Source: DAOTVD01 sp034437075 | GTDB lineage: Bacteria; Chloroflexota; Anaerolineae; Aggregatilineales; J027 | DNA length: 50,504 nucleotides | Assembly (NCBI GenBank): GCA_034437075.1 | Contig: DAOTVD010000399.1 | Coordinates: forward strand, 1 to 50,504 | Direction of reading: 5' to 3' | Part shown: positions 42,675 to 50,504 of the stretch, in pieces | Position numbering within the stretch: position 1 is the first letter of the stretch | Layout of the letters: every line of letters starts with the position of its first letter | Notes under the pieces: model-generated | The model's database searches: none | Seen by the model: only the letters and a program-made list of their open reading frames with translations | What the model was told of the DNA's origin: nothing | Translations under genes and position numbers: made by a program

Positions 42675-44451
42675 AACGATCATCATCAAGTTGTATGGGC
42701 TACTGCGGCCTTTTTGGCGCTGGATGCTCGCAGCGATTTTGCTGAGCTTCATCACCATTGGCGCGAGTATTGCCCTAATGGGGACGTCTGCCTGGCTGAT
42801 TTCGCGCGCGGCCTTGCGGCCTTCGGTGGCCGAGATCAGTATCGCGGTGGTGGGCGTACGCTTCTTCGGCGTGACGCGCGGTGTCTTTCGCTATTTCGAG
42901 CGCCTGATTTCGCATGAAGTCACGTTTCGGCTATTACGTAATTTGCGCGTGTGGTTCTATACGCATATCGAACCGCTAGCCCCGGCGCGCCTCCAACGCG
43001 AGCGTAGCGGCGATTTGCTCGCGCGCGTCATCAGCGACATCGAAACCCTGGAAGCCTTCTATATTCGCGTGCTGGCGCCGCCCGTCGTGGCGGTTATGGT
43101 ATTGGTTATGATGTTGGTCTTCGTAGCCAATTTCGCGCTGATGCTGGTGCCGGTCATGCTCTTGGCGGCGCTGGCTGTAGGCGTCGGGATGCCCTACGCG
43201 GCTTGGCATCTGAGCCGCGCGCGTAGCCGCGATCTTATCAGCGAGCGGGCCGCGCTGAACGTGACCCTGCTCGATAGCCTGCAAGGCATGCCGGACATCT
43301 TGGCCTATGGGCAAGGCGACCGCTTCAAAGACCAGGCCCAGCGGCATAATACCGCGTTGATCGCGCATCAGCAATATATGGGCGTGGTGGATGCGTTCTT
43401 CGCGGCCCTGGGCGCGACGCTGGTTAGTTTGACGGTGGTCATTATGCTGGCGTTGGCTATCTCGCGCGTCGAACCGATTTACCTGGCGACGATTGCGCTG
43501 GCGGTGACGGCCAGCTTTGAGGCGTTTTTGCCGCTCTCGGCGGCTTTCCAACATATGAGCGGCAACTTGGCCGCTGGGCGGCGCTTGTTCGAACTCGCGG
43601 AAGCCGAACCGTCCGTGACCGAACCCGATAAACCGATTACGGACATCCTCTCTACTAGCTTAATCTTTGATGATGTGCGCTTCCGTTATGGCTCGGATGA
43701 ACCCTGGGTGTTAAATGGGCTCGATTTGTGCGTGGATCAAGGCGCACATATTGCGCTGGTCGGGGGCAGCGGCGCGGGCAAGACCAGCATTTTGAGTCTT
43801 TTACTGCGCTTTTGGGATGCCACCGAGGGCCGGATTATGCTCAGCAACTATCCGTTGCAGGCGTACAGCGCCGCCACCGTGCGCGAGGCTATCGCGGTCG
43901 TGTCGCAGGATACACACTTATTCAACAATACGATTCGCGAGAATTTGCTGCTCGCGCGGCCCAAAGCCACCCAGGATGAAATTATTCAGGCGGCCCAACG
44001 CGCCCATATTCACAATTTCATCACGGGCTTGCCGGATGGCTATGAGACCTGGATCGGCGAACAAGGCTTGGGTCTGAGCGGCGGCGAACGGCAACGCCTG
44101 GCCCTGGCGCGCGCATTCCTCAAAGATGCGCCGATTCTGGTCTTGGATGAAGCCACCTCGAATCTGGATACCATCAACGAGCGGCAGATTATGTCTGCTG
44201 TGCGCGACTTTATGCAAGACCGCACGACGCTTGTCATCACGCACCGTTTAACCGGGCTAGAATATATGGATGCCATTCATGTCTTGCACGATGGCCGCAT
44301 CATCGAAAGCGGCACACATGCGGAACTGATCGCCCAAGAGGGGACTTACGCGCGCATGTTGCGCTTGCAAGCCACGCCGACCCTAGAAGAAATATTTGAT
44401 GCAGCGGATAGCCCGCCCATCACACCTTCGGAGACTGTCCAGAGCTTATGA
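42664..44451 (+). CDS. cydC: Thiol reductant ABC exporter subunit CydC
   Basis: A 595-aa half-transporter forming a heterodimer with CydD. The membrane domain opens with LRPFWRWMLAAILLSFITIGASIALMG and contains the CydC-typical VGVRFFGVTRGVFRYFERLISHE. The ATPase has Walker A GGSGAGKTS, signature LSGGERQRLALARAF and Walker B ILVLDEATSNLD. Its start lies inside the cydD end and its stop overlaps the FHA gene (ATGA), so all three are coupled. Confidence 0.93.
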   Translation: MAPKTIIIKLYGLLRPFWRWMLAAILLSFITIGASIALMGTSAWLISRAALRPSVAEISIAVVGVRFFGVTRGVFRYFERLISHEVTFRLLRNLRVWFYTHIEPLAPARLQRERSGDLLARVISDIETLEAFYIRVLAPPVVAVMVLVMMLVFVANFALMLVPVMLLAALAVGVGMPYAAWHLSRARSRDLISERAALNVTLLDSLQGMPDILAYGQGDRFKDQAQRHNTALIAHQQYMGVVDAFFAALGATLVSLTVVIMLALAISRVEPIYLATIALAVTASFEAFLPLSAAFQHMSGNLAAGRRLFELAEAEPSVTEPDKPITDILSTSLIFDDVRFRYGSDEPWVLNGLDLCVDQGAHIALVGGSGAGKTSILSLLLRFWDATEGRIMLSNYPLQAYSAATVREAIAVVSQDTHLFNNTIRENLLLARPKATQDEIIQAAQRAHIHNFITGLPDGYETWIGEQGLGLSGGERQRLALARAFLKDAPILVLDEATSNLDTINERQIMSAVRDFMQDRTTLVITHRLTGLEYMDAIHVLHDGRIIESGTHAELIAQEGTYARMLRLQATPTLEEIFDAADSPPITPSETVQSL

Positions 44452-44756
44452 TTCGCTTGTATTGGGTTGTAGATGCTACGGAAAACGTACAGGAATTTGA
44501 TTTACAAGACCCGGTGGTTATCGGTCGCCGGGGTGAAAACGATGTTTGTATCCCGGATGGCCGGGTGTCGCGGTCGCATGGGGCGCTCTTTTGGCGTGAT
44601 GACGCGCTGTGGCTGGTCAATCTGAGCCAACGCAACCGCATTATTGTCTATCAAAACGAACAGGCGTATAGCCTGCCCCCCGAGGCAGAGATCACTTTGG
44701 ATGTTGGGGCGCAATTCGACATTAGCCATGTGCGGTTTTGGGTAGAACCTGCTTAA
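44448..44756 (+). CDS. Small FHA domain protein
   Basis: A 102-aa protein consisting of one forkhead-associated domain, which binds phosphothreonine peptides. Key residues are G26-R27 in VIGRRGENDVCIPD, then S41-R-S-H44 in RVSRSHGALFWRDD, and N59 in LVNLSQRN. The last conserved element, usually GTxxNG, is poorly kept (QRNRIIVYQNE). It overlaps cydC by 4 bp, so it is translated with the Cyd exporter. A kinase/FHA operon faces it on the other strand 42 bp away. Confidence 0.85.
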   Translation: MIRLYWVVDATENVQEFDLQDPVVIGRRGENDVCIPDGRVSRSHGALFWRDDALWLVNLSQRNRIIVYQNEQAYSLPPEAEITLDVGAQFDISHVRFWVEPA

Positions 44757-44797
44757 ACTGAGGGCTGAAAGCCGCTATTCGGCTAACTCGTGCTTGG

Positions 44798-45766
44798 TTA
44801 ACTCGTGCTCGTGATGGAAACGCGCGGCGGTCCCAGGTTCAAGCGAGTATCCAGGCGCGTGATGAGTTGGTCGATAGTAGGGCGTTCTTCTCGGTTTTTC
44901 ATGAGCATCAGGCGCAGCAAGCGATCAACCTCGGCGGGTAGGCCCCACTGCGCGACGCTCGGCGGTTCTTCATTCAAGATGCTATAGGCCAGGTCTTCAC
45001 GATTGTTGCCCAGGGTAAACGGGTAATAACCGGTCAAGATTTCGTAAGCAATAACGCCTAGCGCGAAGATGTCGGCGGGGGGATGGTTTACATTGTCCCC
45101 AGTAACGATGGGTGTGATGGCTCGTTGATTACTCATCGGCTCGACGCGCTCGGGGGCGGCATAACGCAATGTGGCGGCGGGTAAATGCTGGGCTAGCGAT
45201 TCGTTTTCCGCGATACCAAAATCAATGAGCACGGGGTGAGGGACGCGCTCGGGGTGGGGCGGTTCGCGGAACAGAATATTGCTCGGCTTTAAGTCCAGAT
45301 GAGCCGTACCCCGCAGATGGATGTAATCAAGAATAATGGCGATCTGGTAGATGAGTTCGATTTTCCAGGGCAGCGGAAAATTTTGCATGGTGTGAATATG
45401 GTGTTCGAGCGAGCCACCGCGTAGCCATTCCATAGCAAAATACCAGGGCGCGACGTCATGACAATAGGGGGCCAAATATTGGGCGCGCGCAATGTAGAGC
45501 GTGCGGTCGTAAGCGATGATCGGGCAAATATGCACAATGCCCGGATGGCGGAAGTCGCGCAGTAAATTGGCTTCGTGGCGCAAGAGTTGTTCAAAAATAT
45601 GTTGGTATTCGCCATCCGCGCGCGCGATCTTCAGAACCACTTGTCGTTCGGGGGCCTGGCGTAGCCCAGCACGATAGACCCAGGCCATTTGCCCGTTGCT
45701 GGCCAGTTCTTCGAATAAGAAAAACGGGCCGACTTTGCTGTGCAGGGGAAAACGCTGGTCAGGCAT
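44798..45766 (-). CDS. Ser/Thr kinase, non-RD, with degenerate glycine loop
   Basis: A 322-aa soluble kinase domain without a membrane segment. The glycine-rich loop is reduced to ELASNGQMAWVYRA (20-33). K46 is present in VVLKIAR. The catalytic loop is H156-L-D158-L-K-P-S-N, so the Arg of HRD is Leu (a non-RD kinase), and DFG is at 182-184, with YAAPERV as the APE motif. D158, N163 and D182 remain, so activity is possible but loop-independent regulation is likely. Last gene of the kinase-FHA-kinase operon, 14 bp after the FHA gene. Confidence 0.88.
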   Translation of the reverse strand: MPDQRFPLHSKVGPFFLFEELASNGQMAWVYRAGLRQAPERQVVLKIARADGEYQHIFEQLLRHEANLLRDFRHPGIVHICPIIAYDRTLYIARAQYLAPYCHDVAPWYFAMEWLRGGSLEHHIHTMQNFPLPWKIELIYQIAIILDYIHLRGTAHLDLKPSNILFREPPHPERVPHPVLIDFGIAENESLAQHLPAATLRYAAPERVEPMSNQRAITPIVTGDNVNHPPADIFALGVIAYEILTGYYPFTLGNNREDLAYSILNEEPPSVAQWGLPAEVDRLLRLMLMKNREERPTIDQLITRLDTRLNLGPPRVSITSTS

Positions 45767-45780
45767 ACGCGCCGCTCCAT

Positions 45781-46656
45781 TTATTCGTCATCGTACAAGC
45801 GGGTTTCTTCATCTGCCAGATCATCGTAATTCGGCCTGCCCTGTTCGATGCCATCGGTGATGGTCAACTCATCCGGGTCATAGGTGGGGGGGGGCTGCCG
45901 TTTCTGCATCGGACGCCGGGCCGTTTTCTCGGCATCATGATTCTGGGGCTGGCTTTTTGTGCCTCGCGAACGCAGCAGATCGGCGCGTTTGCCGCGTGCG
46001 GTCTTCTGGATGGACTCATCGTCGCGTACGAGCCCCTGATACACTTCCGAGCCGGTACCGTGCCCATACGCTCTGGGTTTCTGGCTGGGGGTCGATGTGC
46101 GGGGCGGCTCATCATCCATGGCCAGCGTCCGCTGGATGTTACTGGCGGGCGCTGCGTGCGATGGCGCGCTTTGGCGCGGGATGAAGCGCATGTGAATCGG
46201 GTTTTCGGTAGCCAGTTGTAGCTCGACCTCACCGCGCAGGGGATAGGGCTCGTAGGGCGTTAAGCGCTGGCCATCGACATACGTACCATTACTGGAACGT
46301 TGGTCTTCGGCATAAAAGGTATTATTGCTGCGGTCAAAGGTCAACGTGCAATGAATGGCGCTGATGTTGCGCGCTTGTATGGTGAAATCTACCCCCGCGC
46401 CAATCTCGCGCCCGAATGACCAGCGCAATTTATCAATCTCGATACGGGTACCTGCCTGTGGCCCGTTTAGAATATGAATTTCGGCTAAGACCGGCCCGGT
46501 CGAAGCCGGTGGGGGTGTCGCGGGTGGGGGGGCTGTGGACGGCGGTGGTGTATGGGGCGCTGCCGACGCTTGTTTTCCGCGTCGTAAGGCTGCCACGGCC
46601 AGGATACTAGCCAAAAGTATAAAGAAAATTCCTGCGATAAAGATCAATTCAGGCAC
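45781..46656 (-). CDS. Membrane-anchored FHA domain protein
   Basis: A 291-aa protein with an N-terminal membrane anchor (LIFIAGIFFILLASILAVAA, residues ~4-23), a Pro/Ala linker and an FHA domain at about 55-150: WSFGREIGAGVDFTI, SAIHCTLTFDRSNN and QRSSNGTYVDGQRL hold the conserved G-R, S-x-x-H and N-G positions. The C-terminal 130 residues are hydrophilic with Thr (MDDEPPRTST, ELTITDG, DEETRLYDDE) and could be kinase substrates. It lies 16 bp after one kinase gene and 14 bp before another. Confidence 0.87.
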   Translation of the reverse strand: MPELIFIAGIFFILLASILAVAALRRGKQASAAPHTPPPSTAPPPATPPPASTGPVLAEIHILNGPQAGTRIEIDKLRWSFGREIGAGVDFTIQARNISAIHCTLTFDRSNNTFYAEDQRSSNGTYVDGQRLTPYEPYPLRGEVELQLATENPIHMRFIPRQSAPSHAAPASNIQRTLAMDDEPPRTSTPSQKPRAYGHGTGSEVYQGLVRDDESIQKTARGKRADLLRSRGTKSQPQNHDAEKTARRPMQKRQPPPTYDPDELTITDGIEQGRPNYDDLADEETRLYDDE

Positions 46657-46672
46657 ACGCGCCTCATCCTAT

Positions 46673-49546
46673 CTAATCGTCAACTTGGAGTTGCCCTTGC
46701 ACAAAACTATTCGCCGAGCCAAACGTGCCCACCCAAACGGCATAGTCGCCCTGGGGTGGGTTGCGGATGGTGATGCTGGGGTTCAGCCCAGCGCCGCTAT
46801 CGTCGTCACAGTAAAAAACGTTGTTCGGCGCGCTGACGATCATTGTGCCATCACCGCTATCTGTGGGGATGAAATCAAGTTGAAGTTGCGTTAAATCGGT
46901 TGTGATCTCTAGCCTGTAATCGGGGCGGGCGGTGGCGAAACCCTGACAATTGCCATCGCCAACCCCGTCGGCGGGCTGAATGCCTGCGTTGCGGATGTTG
47001 ACATTGCCGCCACTGGCCATGGGGAGCGCTAACGAGTTGGTGAGTGGGCCGGTAATGGGCACAACATTGTAGTTAGGTTCTAGTTCTCGATTCAACGCTA
47101 GTGTACTCGGGGTAGGTACCGCTTGGCCGGTTTGCTCCCCCCCCAAACCAGCACCATCCGTGATGAACAATTGGCCATTCACGACATTGTCGGGGCCGTT
47201 TGCCGCGCCGACCCAAATCGTATAAGTGCCGGATGTGGGCGTGGCAAAAACCATACCGGGGGCATCGCCTTCGCTGCTGTTATCGTCACAATACCAGATT
47301 TCATCCGGGCCCTGAACCACCAGCGAATTATCAGTGGCCGCTTCTGGCCCAAAAATAATAAAGAGTTGATCGGTCGTGCCGCTCCAATTGAGGCGCAAAG
47401 TGGGTTCTTCGGCGACAAACCCAGTACATTCCGCATCGCCGATGCTGGTTTCGGGGGCAAGGCTTAGCGCGCCGACATCGATATTGCCGCCTGCTTGTAC
47501 AGTGGCACTGTATAGGTCGGTCATGTTAGCGCTCAGGTTAATGCTGCCAAAGGCCGGGGGGGTGTTGCTGTTCAGGGCACTGGTCACGAGCGGGGCTGTA
47601 TCAAAATATAGGATGCCGGGCTGCTCTTGGAGTTGGTCTGAAAACGTGCCGATCCAGATGGTATAGGCGCCTGTGGCCGGTTCTTGGATGGTCATCGCGG
47701 GGCTAAAGCCCGCGCCGCTATCATCATCACAATACCAGGTATCATCCGGGCTATTGACCAACAAAACCGCATCGGTGTTGCCTTGTGGTTCCCAATAGAT
47801 GCTCAAGACATCTGCATTACCCGACCAATTTAGGCGATAACTGGGGCGCGAGCCCACGAATCCCCGGCATAGGGCATCACCTGCATCAAGCTCGGGGGTT
47901 AGCTCCAAATCGGCCACATTGACTGACGTATCTCCTGTGCGGACATTGGCCGAGAATGGCCCATCAAACCCAGCGCGTAAGGAGACTGTTCCGCCCGTGG
48001 GGCTAGCGGCTTCTGCGAGGGCAACGTCCGCCGGGGTTTGTGTCGCTGTAGCAGTGGCCGTGGTTGTGGTTGTTGGCGTCGGTGTTGTCGTTTGAGTGGC
48101 CGTGGCGGTGGTTGTTGGCGTCGGTGTTGTTGTTTGAGTGGCGGTGGCGGTGGGCGTGTTGGTGGGGGTACGTGTTGGCCTATCTGTAGGCGTGGCGCTA
48201 GGCTGCTCAGCTACTTCGGTAGCCCCAGCGTCGGCTTCGGTGGTGGCCTCTGCGGTAGCGTCGGCCTCTGCGGTAGCATCGGCTTCGGCGGTGGTGTCGG
48301 CTTCGGCGATGGTATCGGCCTCAGCGGTAGCATCGGCCTCTGCGGTAGCGTCGGCCTCTGCGGTAGCATCAGCTTCGGCAGTAGCGTCGTCAATGGTTCC
48401 CGCAGCGGCCTGTTGAGGATCGTTGTCGTCTTCGTTATTGCTGCTCCCACTCGCCAAAACCGCCAAGACAATTCCCACGCCCACCATGAGCAACACCACG
48501 GCACCAATAACTAAGGGCAAACGGCTCCGCGATCTGGAGACTGCAACGGTCGCTTGCTGCGGTACTGGCGAGGGGAGGGGGGTCTGGCCGGGTGGCACGG
48601 TGTTAGCGGTTGCCGGGGCAGGTGATACTGGGTCGGTCTGGGTCTTTTTGACCGTCTCCATGCGCACAGTGGCGAATTCGTGCGCTGGGTCGCCGGGTGG
48701 CGGATTGGGGAGGGTGACCTCCTCGTTTATGGCTTTGATTAGGGACTCAACAAATTCCCCGGCAGAGTTATAGCGGTCATCGGCTTGTTTGGCGAGCGCT
48801 TTGGCCAACACGGCGTTGGTGGCTTCGGGCAACTCCGCATCAATCAGGTTGGGGGGCTTGGGCTGTTCGCTCAGGTGTTTGAACATCATGGCGTGGGGGG
48901 TGTCGGCCTGGAAGGGCAGTTCACCAGTCAGCAGTTCGTAGCTCATCACCGCGAAAGCATAAATGTCGGCGCGTGCGTCAATCGGCTGGCCTTGCCATTG
49001 TTCGGGGGACATATAGCTAGGGGTGCCCAGGACTTGCCCTGTGCCCGTCATCCCCGTCAGGCCGATGACTTTGGCAATGCCGAAATCGGATAAATAGGCA
49101 TTGCCTTCGCTATCGAACATAATATTGCTGCTCTTGAGGTCGCGGTGCACGACGCCGCGCTTGTGTGCATAATCCAGCGCGCTACCGACCTGGGTCAGAA
49201 TACGTTCGCCGACCTTAAGCGGCGGGCGCCCGAGTTGGTGCAAGCGTGTTTGTAAATCTCCCCCAGTCAGCAGACGCATGACGATATAACTCATGCCATC
49301 TTGCGTGCCGTAGTCATACACAGGCAAGATGTGGATGTGTTCTAGGCTGGCCGCGAGTTTAACTTCCTGGTTGAAACGCTCCAGGTAGCCTGGTTGTTGG
49401 GCCAGGCCGCGTGGCAAGACCTTGATGGCGACTTTACGATCTACGGATACTTGAAATGATTCATAGACGCTACCCATGCCGCCCTGGCCGAGTAAGCGCT
49501 GCAAGACATAATCGCCGAGTTGTTGCCCGGTCAGATCAGGTTGCAT
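46673..49546 (-). CDS. Transmembrane Ser/Thr kinase (PknB type) with repeat linker and three extracellular modules
   Basis: A 957-aa receptor-like kinase. The kinase domain (about 10-275) is complete: G20-Q-G-G-M-G25, K42, HRDLKSSN at 134-141, DFG at 154-156 and MSPEQW at 179-184. A linker leads to a membrane span at 343-365. Outside lie an EADATA-type repeat (387-437), a Thr/Pro-rich stretch (451-503) and three homologous beta modules (about 510-957). Each module ends like WYCDDDSGAGFSPAMTI, then GAYTIWIGTF, similar to PPC-type beta-sandwiches. Each has a C-x-G-F Cys and a WYCDD Cys (Y in place of W in the last, FYCDD) that could form a disulfide. AAGGAGAG precedes the ATG. Ligand unknown. 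Confidence 0.9.
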   Translation of the reverse strand: MQPDLTGQQLGDYVLQRLLGQGGMGSVYESFQVSVDRKVAIKVLPRGLAQQPGYLERFNQEVKLAASLEHIHILPVYDYGTQDGMSYIVMRLLTGGDLQTRLHQLGRPPLKVGERILTQVGSALDYAHKRGVVHRDLKSSNIMFDSEGNAYLSDFGIAKVIGLTGMTGTGQVLGTPSYMSPEQWQGQPIDARADIYAFAVMSYELLTGELPFQADTPHAMMFKHLSEQPKPPNLIDAELPEATNAVLAKALAKQADDRYNSAGEFVESLIKAINEEVTLPNPPPGDPAHEFATVRMETVKKTQTDPVSPAPATANTVPPGQTPLPSPVPQQATVAVSRSRSRLPLVIGAVVLLMVGVGIVLAVLASGSSNNEDDNDPQQAAAGTIDDATAEADATAEADATAEADATAEADTIAEADTTAEADATAEADATAEATTEADAGATEVAEQPSATPTDRPTRTPTNTPTATATQTTTPTPTTTATATQTTTPTPTTTTTATATATQTPADVALAEAASPTGGTVSLRAGFDGPFSANVRTGDTSVNVADLELTPELDAGDALCRGFVGSRPSYRLNWSGNADVLSIYWEPQGNTDAVLLVNSPDDTWYCDDDSGAGFSPAMTIQEPATGAYTIWIGTFSDQLQEQPGILYFDTAPLVTSALNSNTPPAFGSINLSANMTDLYSATVQAGGNIDVGALSLAPETSIGDAECTGFVAEEPTLRLNWSGTTDQLFIIFGPEAATDNSLVVQGPDEIWYCDDNSSEGDAPGMVFATPTSGTYTIWVGAANGPDNVVNGQLFITDGAGLGGEQTGQAVPTPSTLALNRELEPNYNVVPITGPLTNSLALPMASGGNVNIRNAGIQPADGVGDGNCQGFATARPDYRLEITTDLTQLQLDFIPTDSGDGTMIVSAPNNVFYCDDDSGAGLNPSITIRNPPQGDYAVWVGTFGSANSFVQGQLQVDD
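48038..48196 (-). repeat. Low-complexity Thr/Pro codon repeat within the kinase gene
   Basis: Encodes TPT/TAT runs at residues 451-503, including near-identical copies of about 40 bp that encode TATQTTTPTPTT. Such tracts vary in length between strains by slippage or recombination and act as extracellular spacers. Confidence 0.75.
48236..48388 (-). repeat. 18-bp-unit tandem repeat coding for EADATA units
   Basis: About eight six-codon units (E-A-D-A-T-A with T/I variants) at residues 387-437, just outside the membrane. The repeat leaves the opposite strand open too, which creates a spurious plus-strand reading frame. Confidence 0.8.
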
Positions 49547-49699
49547 GAAAACTCTCCTTGCCTGTATTCGGAGCGTTCAGACGATGCTAAAATCACTCAG
49601 CAGTATACACCACTACTCCTGATAACGCTTGGATGATATAGCACTGAAATATAGAAAAGTCGCGCAGAGCGGCCCGGCGCTCGGCATGGGGCAGACAGA
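49547..49699 (-). promoter_or_regulatory. Upstream region of the kinase/FHA operon, with possible XRE terminator
   Basis: On the minus strand a TATACT about 60 bases before the kinase start is a candidate -10 without a clear -35. Nearer the XRE stop, GAGCG-CCGGGC-CGCTC followed by TGCGCGACTTTTC (about 49681-49653) could be a weak terminator for the XRE gene. Confidence 0.35.
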
Positions 49700-50146
49700 T
49701 TACCCCGCTTGCGCCGTTTCGCGTTCTTGCATGGATTGATCGGCAGTTTGTAGCCATTCGGTGATGCGTAGCAGTTCGCGTTGGCCGTTGTCAGACATCG
49801 TCATGGCTTTAACCACGATTTGTTTGACTACCGGGCTCACGTGGTGCTCGCTGGGTGGGGCTTCGTTCAAGGAGCGGCGATAGGTGAGTTCGGCCAAAAA
49901 GGCGTAACATTCATCGCGCGTTTCGCAATTGAAATAGTCTAGCGGGACATCAAAAAAGCGGGCGATTTCTTGCAAGGTGTTGAAGATCGCATTGGTTTTT
50001 TTATTGCGAATAATGCTCAGCGCCCCATCGGACAAGCCAATCTCGCGCGCTACTTCGCGATTGGAGTAAGGTTTTCCGTTGGGTTTTACAATAACCTCAA
50101 ATAAGATATTGACTTTTTCACCCAGGCTCATGTCTACTGTGGCCAT
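49700..50146 (-). CDS. XRE-family HTH transcriptional regulator
   Basis: A 148-aa protein. A lambda-repressor-like helix-turn-helix lies at about 25-70 (YSNREVAREIGLSDGALSIIRNKKT, then TLQEIARFFDVPLDYF). The C-terminal ~75 residues are helical with no recognised ligand domain. An in-frame Met at residue 6 is an alternative start. It stands upstream of the kinase/FHA operon on the same strand, 153 bp away, and may regulate it, but no operator is evident. Confidence 0.85.
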   Translation of the reverse strand: MATVDMSLGEKVNILFEVIVKPNGKPYSNREVAREIGLSDGALSIIRNKKTNAIFNTLQEIARFFDVPLDYFNCETRDECYAFLAELTYRRSLNEAPPSEHHVSPVVKQIVVKAMTMSDNGQRELLRITEWLQTADQSMQERETAQAG

Positions 50147-50329
50147 TACGCACTATTCCTTTCGCCAATCAAATTTGTTTCTATTATGCCAGACTTTGTG
50201 GCGTTTTCATGCGTAATCATACACGAACCCATTAAAAAGCCCTAGTCTGATTTAACTTGAGTAAGGATTGATGGGGCTAATGTACCGCCGTTGGTAACTA
50301 CTCATGGAGAACGCAAAACAAATCCGTAT
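50147..50329. other. Non-coding region upstream of the XRE gene
   Basis: AT-rich, no credible gene. It must contain the XRE promoter: CATAAT on the minus strand near 50190 is a candidate -10, but no matching -35 is visible. Confidence 0.4.
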
Positions 50330-50330
50330 A

Positions 50331-50357
50331 AAACCGAGGGCTTAAGCCCTCGGTTTT
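50331..50357. terminator. Perfect palindrome, bidirectional intrinsic terminator
   Basis: AAACCGAGGGC (50331-50341), TTAA, GCCCTCGGTTT (50346-50356), flanked by A's on the left and T's on the right. It should end transcription in either direction, most likely of a gene beyond the right edge of the window reading leftward. Confidence 0.75.
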
Positions 50358-50398
50358 GGCAGAAAAAACATTTGTGTTTGTTTTGAACTGTCCATCAG

Positions 50399-50448
50399 CC
50401 CTCACCCCAACCCCTCTCCCAAACGGGCTTTCAGCCCTGGGAGAGGGG
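50399..50448. repeat. GC-rich interspersed inverted repeat
   Basis: CCCTCACCCCAACCCCTCTCCC (50399-50420) with its complement GGGAGAGGGG (50439-50448) forms a 10-bp stem. Elements starting with this sequence are dispersed in many bacterial genomes. A further hairpin GCCGC-AAA-GCGGC at 50488-50500 lies at the window edge. Confidence 0.6.
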
Positions 50449-50504
50449 CAAAAAGTGTCGGTTTCGGGTCGTTTTCCCCCTCTACCAGCCGCAAAGCGGC
50501 GTTT

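Noticed and set aside
44776..44808. Short direct repeat TAACTCGTGCT near the end of the non-RD kinase gene
   Set aside because: Two copies only, overlapping the kinase stop, and best explained as a small slippage duplication.
48038..48514. 158-aa Gly/Ser/Cys-rich plus-strand frame
   Set aside because: It exists only because the kinase gene has tandem codon repeats there. The repeat reads open on both strands.
50399..50448. CRISPR-like or mobile-element end
   Set aside because: There is a single inverted repeat without regularly spaced copies or a transposase, so it fits a dispersed hairpin element instead.

Overview
The window reads as a chromosomal segment of a moderately GC-rich member of the Chloroflexota (an Anaerolineae-like lineage). 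This is an inference from gene content: several PknB-type Ser/Thr kinases, one fused to an nSTAND NTPase and a WD40 array, Thr/Pro-rich extracytoplasmic linkers, FHA proteins and Liv-type transporters beside acyl-CoA ligases. No rRNA, tRNA, CRISPR array, transposase or phage gene was seen.

Layout. 1-4539: 3' bulk of a kinase-nSTAND-WD40 giant. 4630-6513: SLC13-type anion permease with RCK_C domains. 6538-14269 (minus): compact five-gene operon of SWIM zinc-finger protein, unassigned 546-aa protein, MoxR AAA+ ATPase, DUF5682 protein and VWA protein. It resembles the E. coli yehLMPQ group and is the best candidate for a poorly described system. 14413-22686 (plus): lipid or acyl-CoA cluster with two KAS III-like enzymes (both with altered catalytic residues), two AMP-forming ligases, two alpha/beta hydrolases and an MFS permease. 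22851-28437: complete Liv-type ABC importer with enlarged permeases. 28496-30839: pfkB, a methyltransferase and a ygeA-type racemase, coupled by ATGA overlaps. 31056-33398: beta-CASP metallo-beta-lactamase nuclease with a long unassigned C-terminus.

33422-36873 (minus): ABC exporter operon (ATPase, tandem GNAT, ABC-2 permease, zinc ribbon) preceded by a strong promoter, a 29-codon leader ORF, duplicated competing sequences and a terminator. Together these look like a ribosome-controlled transcription attenuator. 36903-38127: divergent MerR-like/coiled-coil and ribbon-helix-helix-like genes around a palindrome-rich intergenic region. 38353-44756: cydA-cydB-cydD-cydC plus a small FHA gene, with a near-perfect TGTGA-N6-TCACA operator upstream. 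44798-49546 (minus): kinase/FHA/kinase operon. 49700-50146 (minus): XRE regulator, followed by a perfect palindrome and a GC-rich interspersed repeat at the window edge.

Working links. CydAB needs CydDC for assembly, and the FHA gene coupled to cydC faces the kinase operon, so phosphosignalling to the respiratory module is possible. The KAS/ligase/hydrolase cluster next to a Liv-type importer fits uptake, CoA activation and condensation or acyl transfer on a carboxylic acid, but the substrate cannot be read from sequence. The ABC/GNAT operon with its attenuator looks like an inducible efflux or modification resistance locus.
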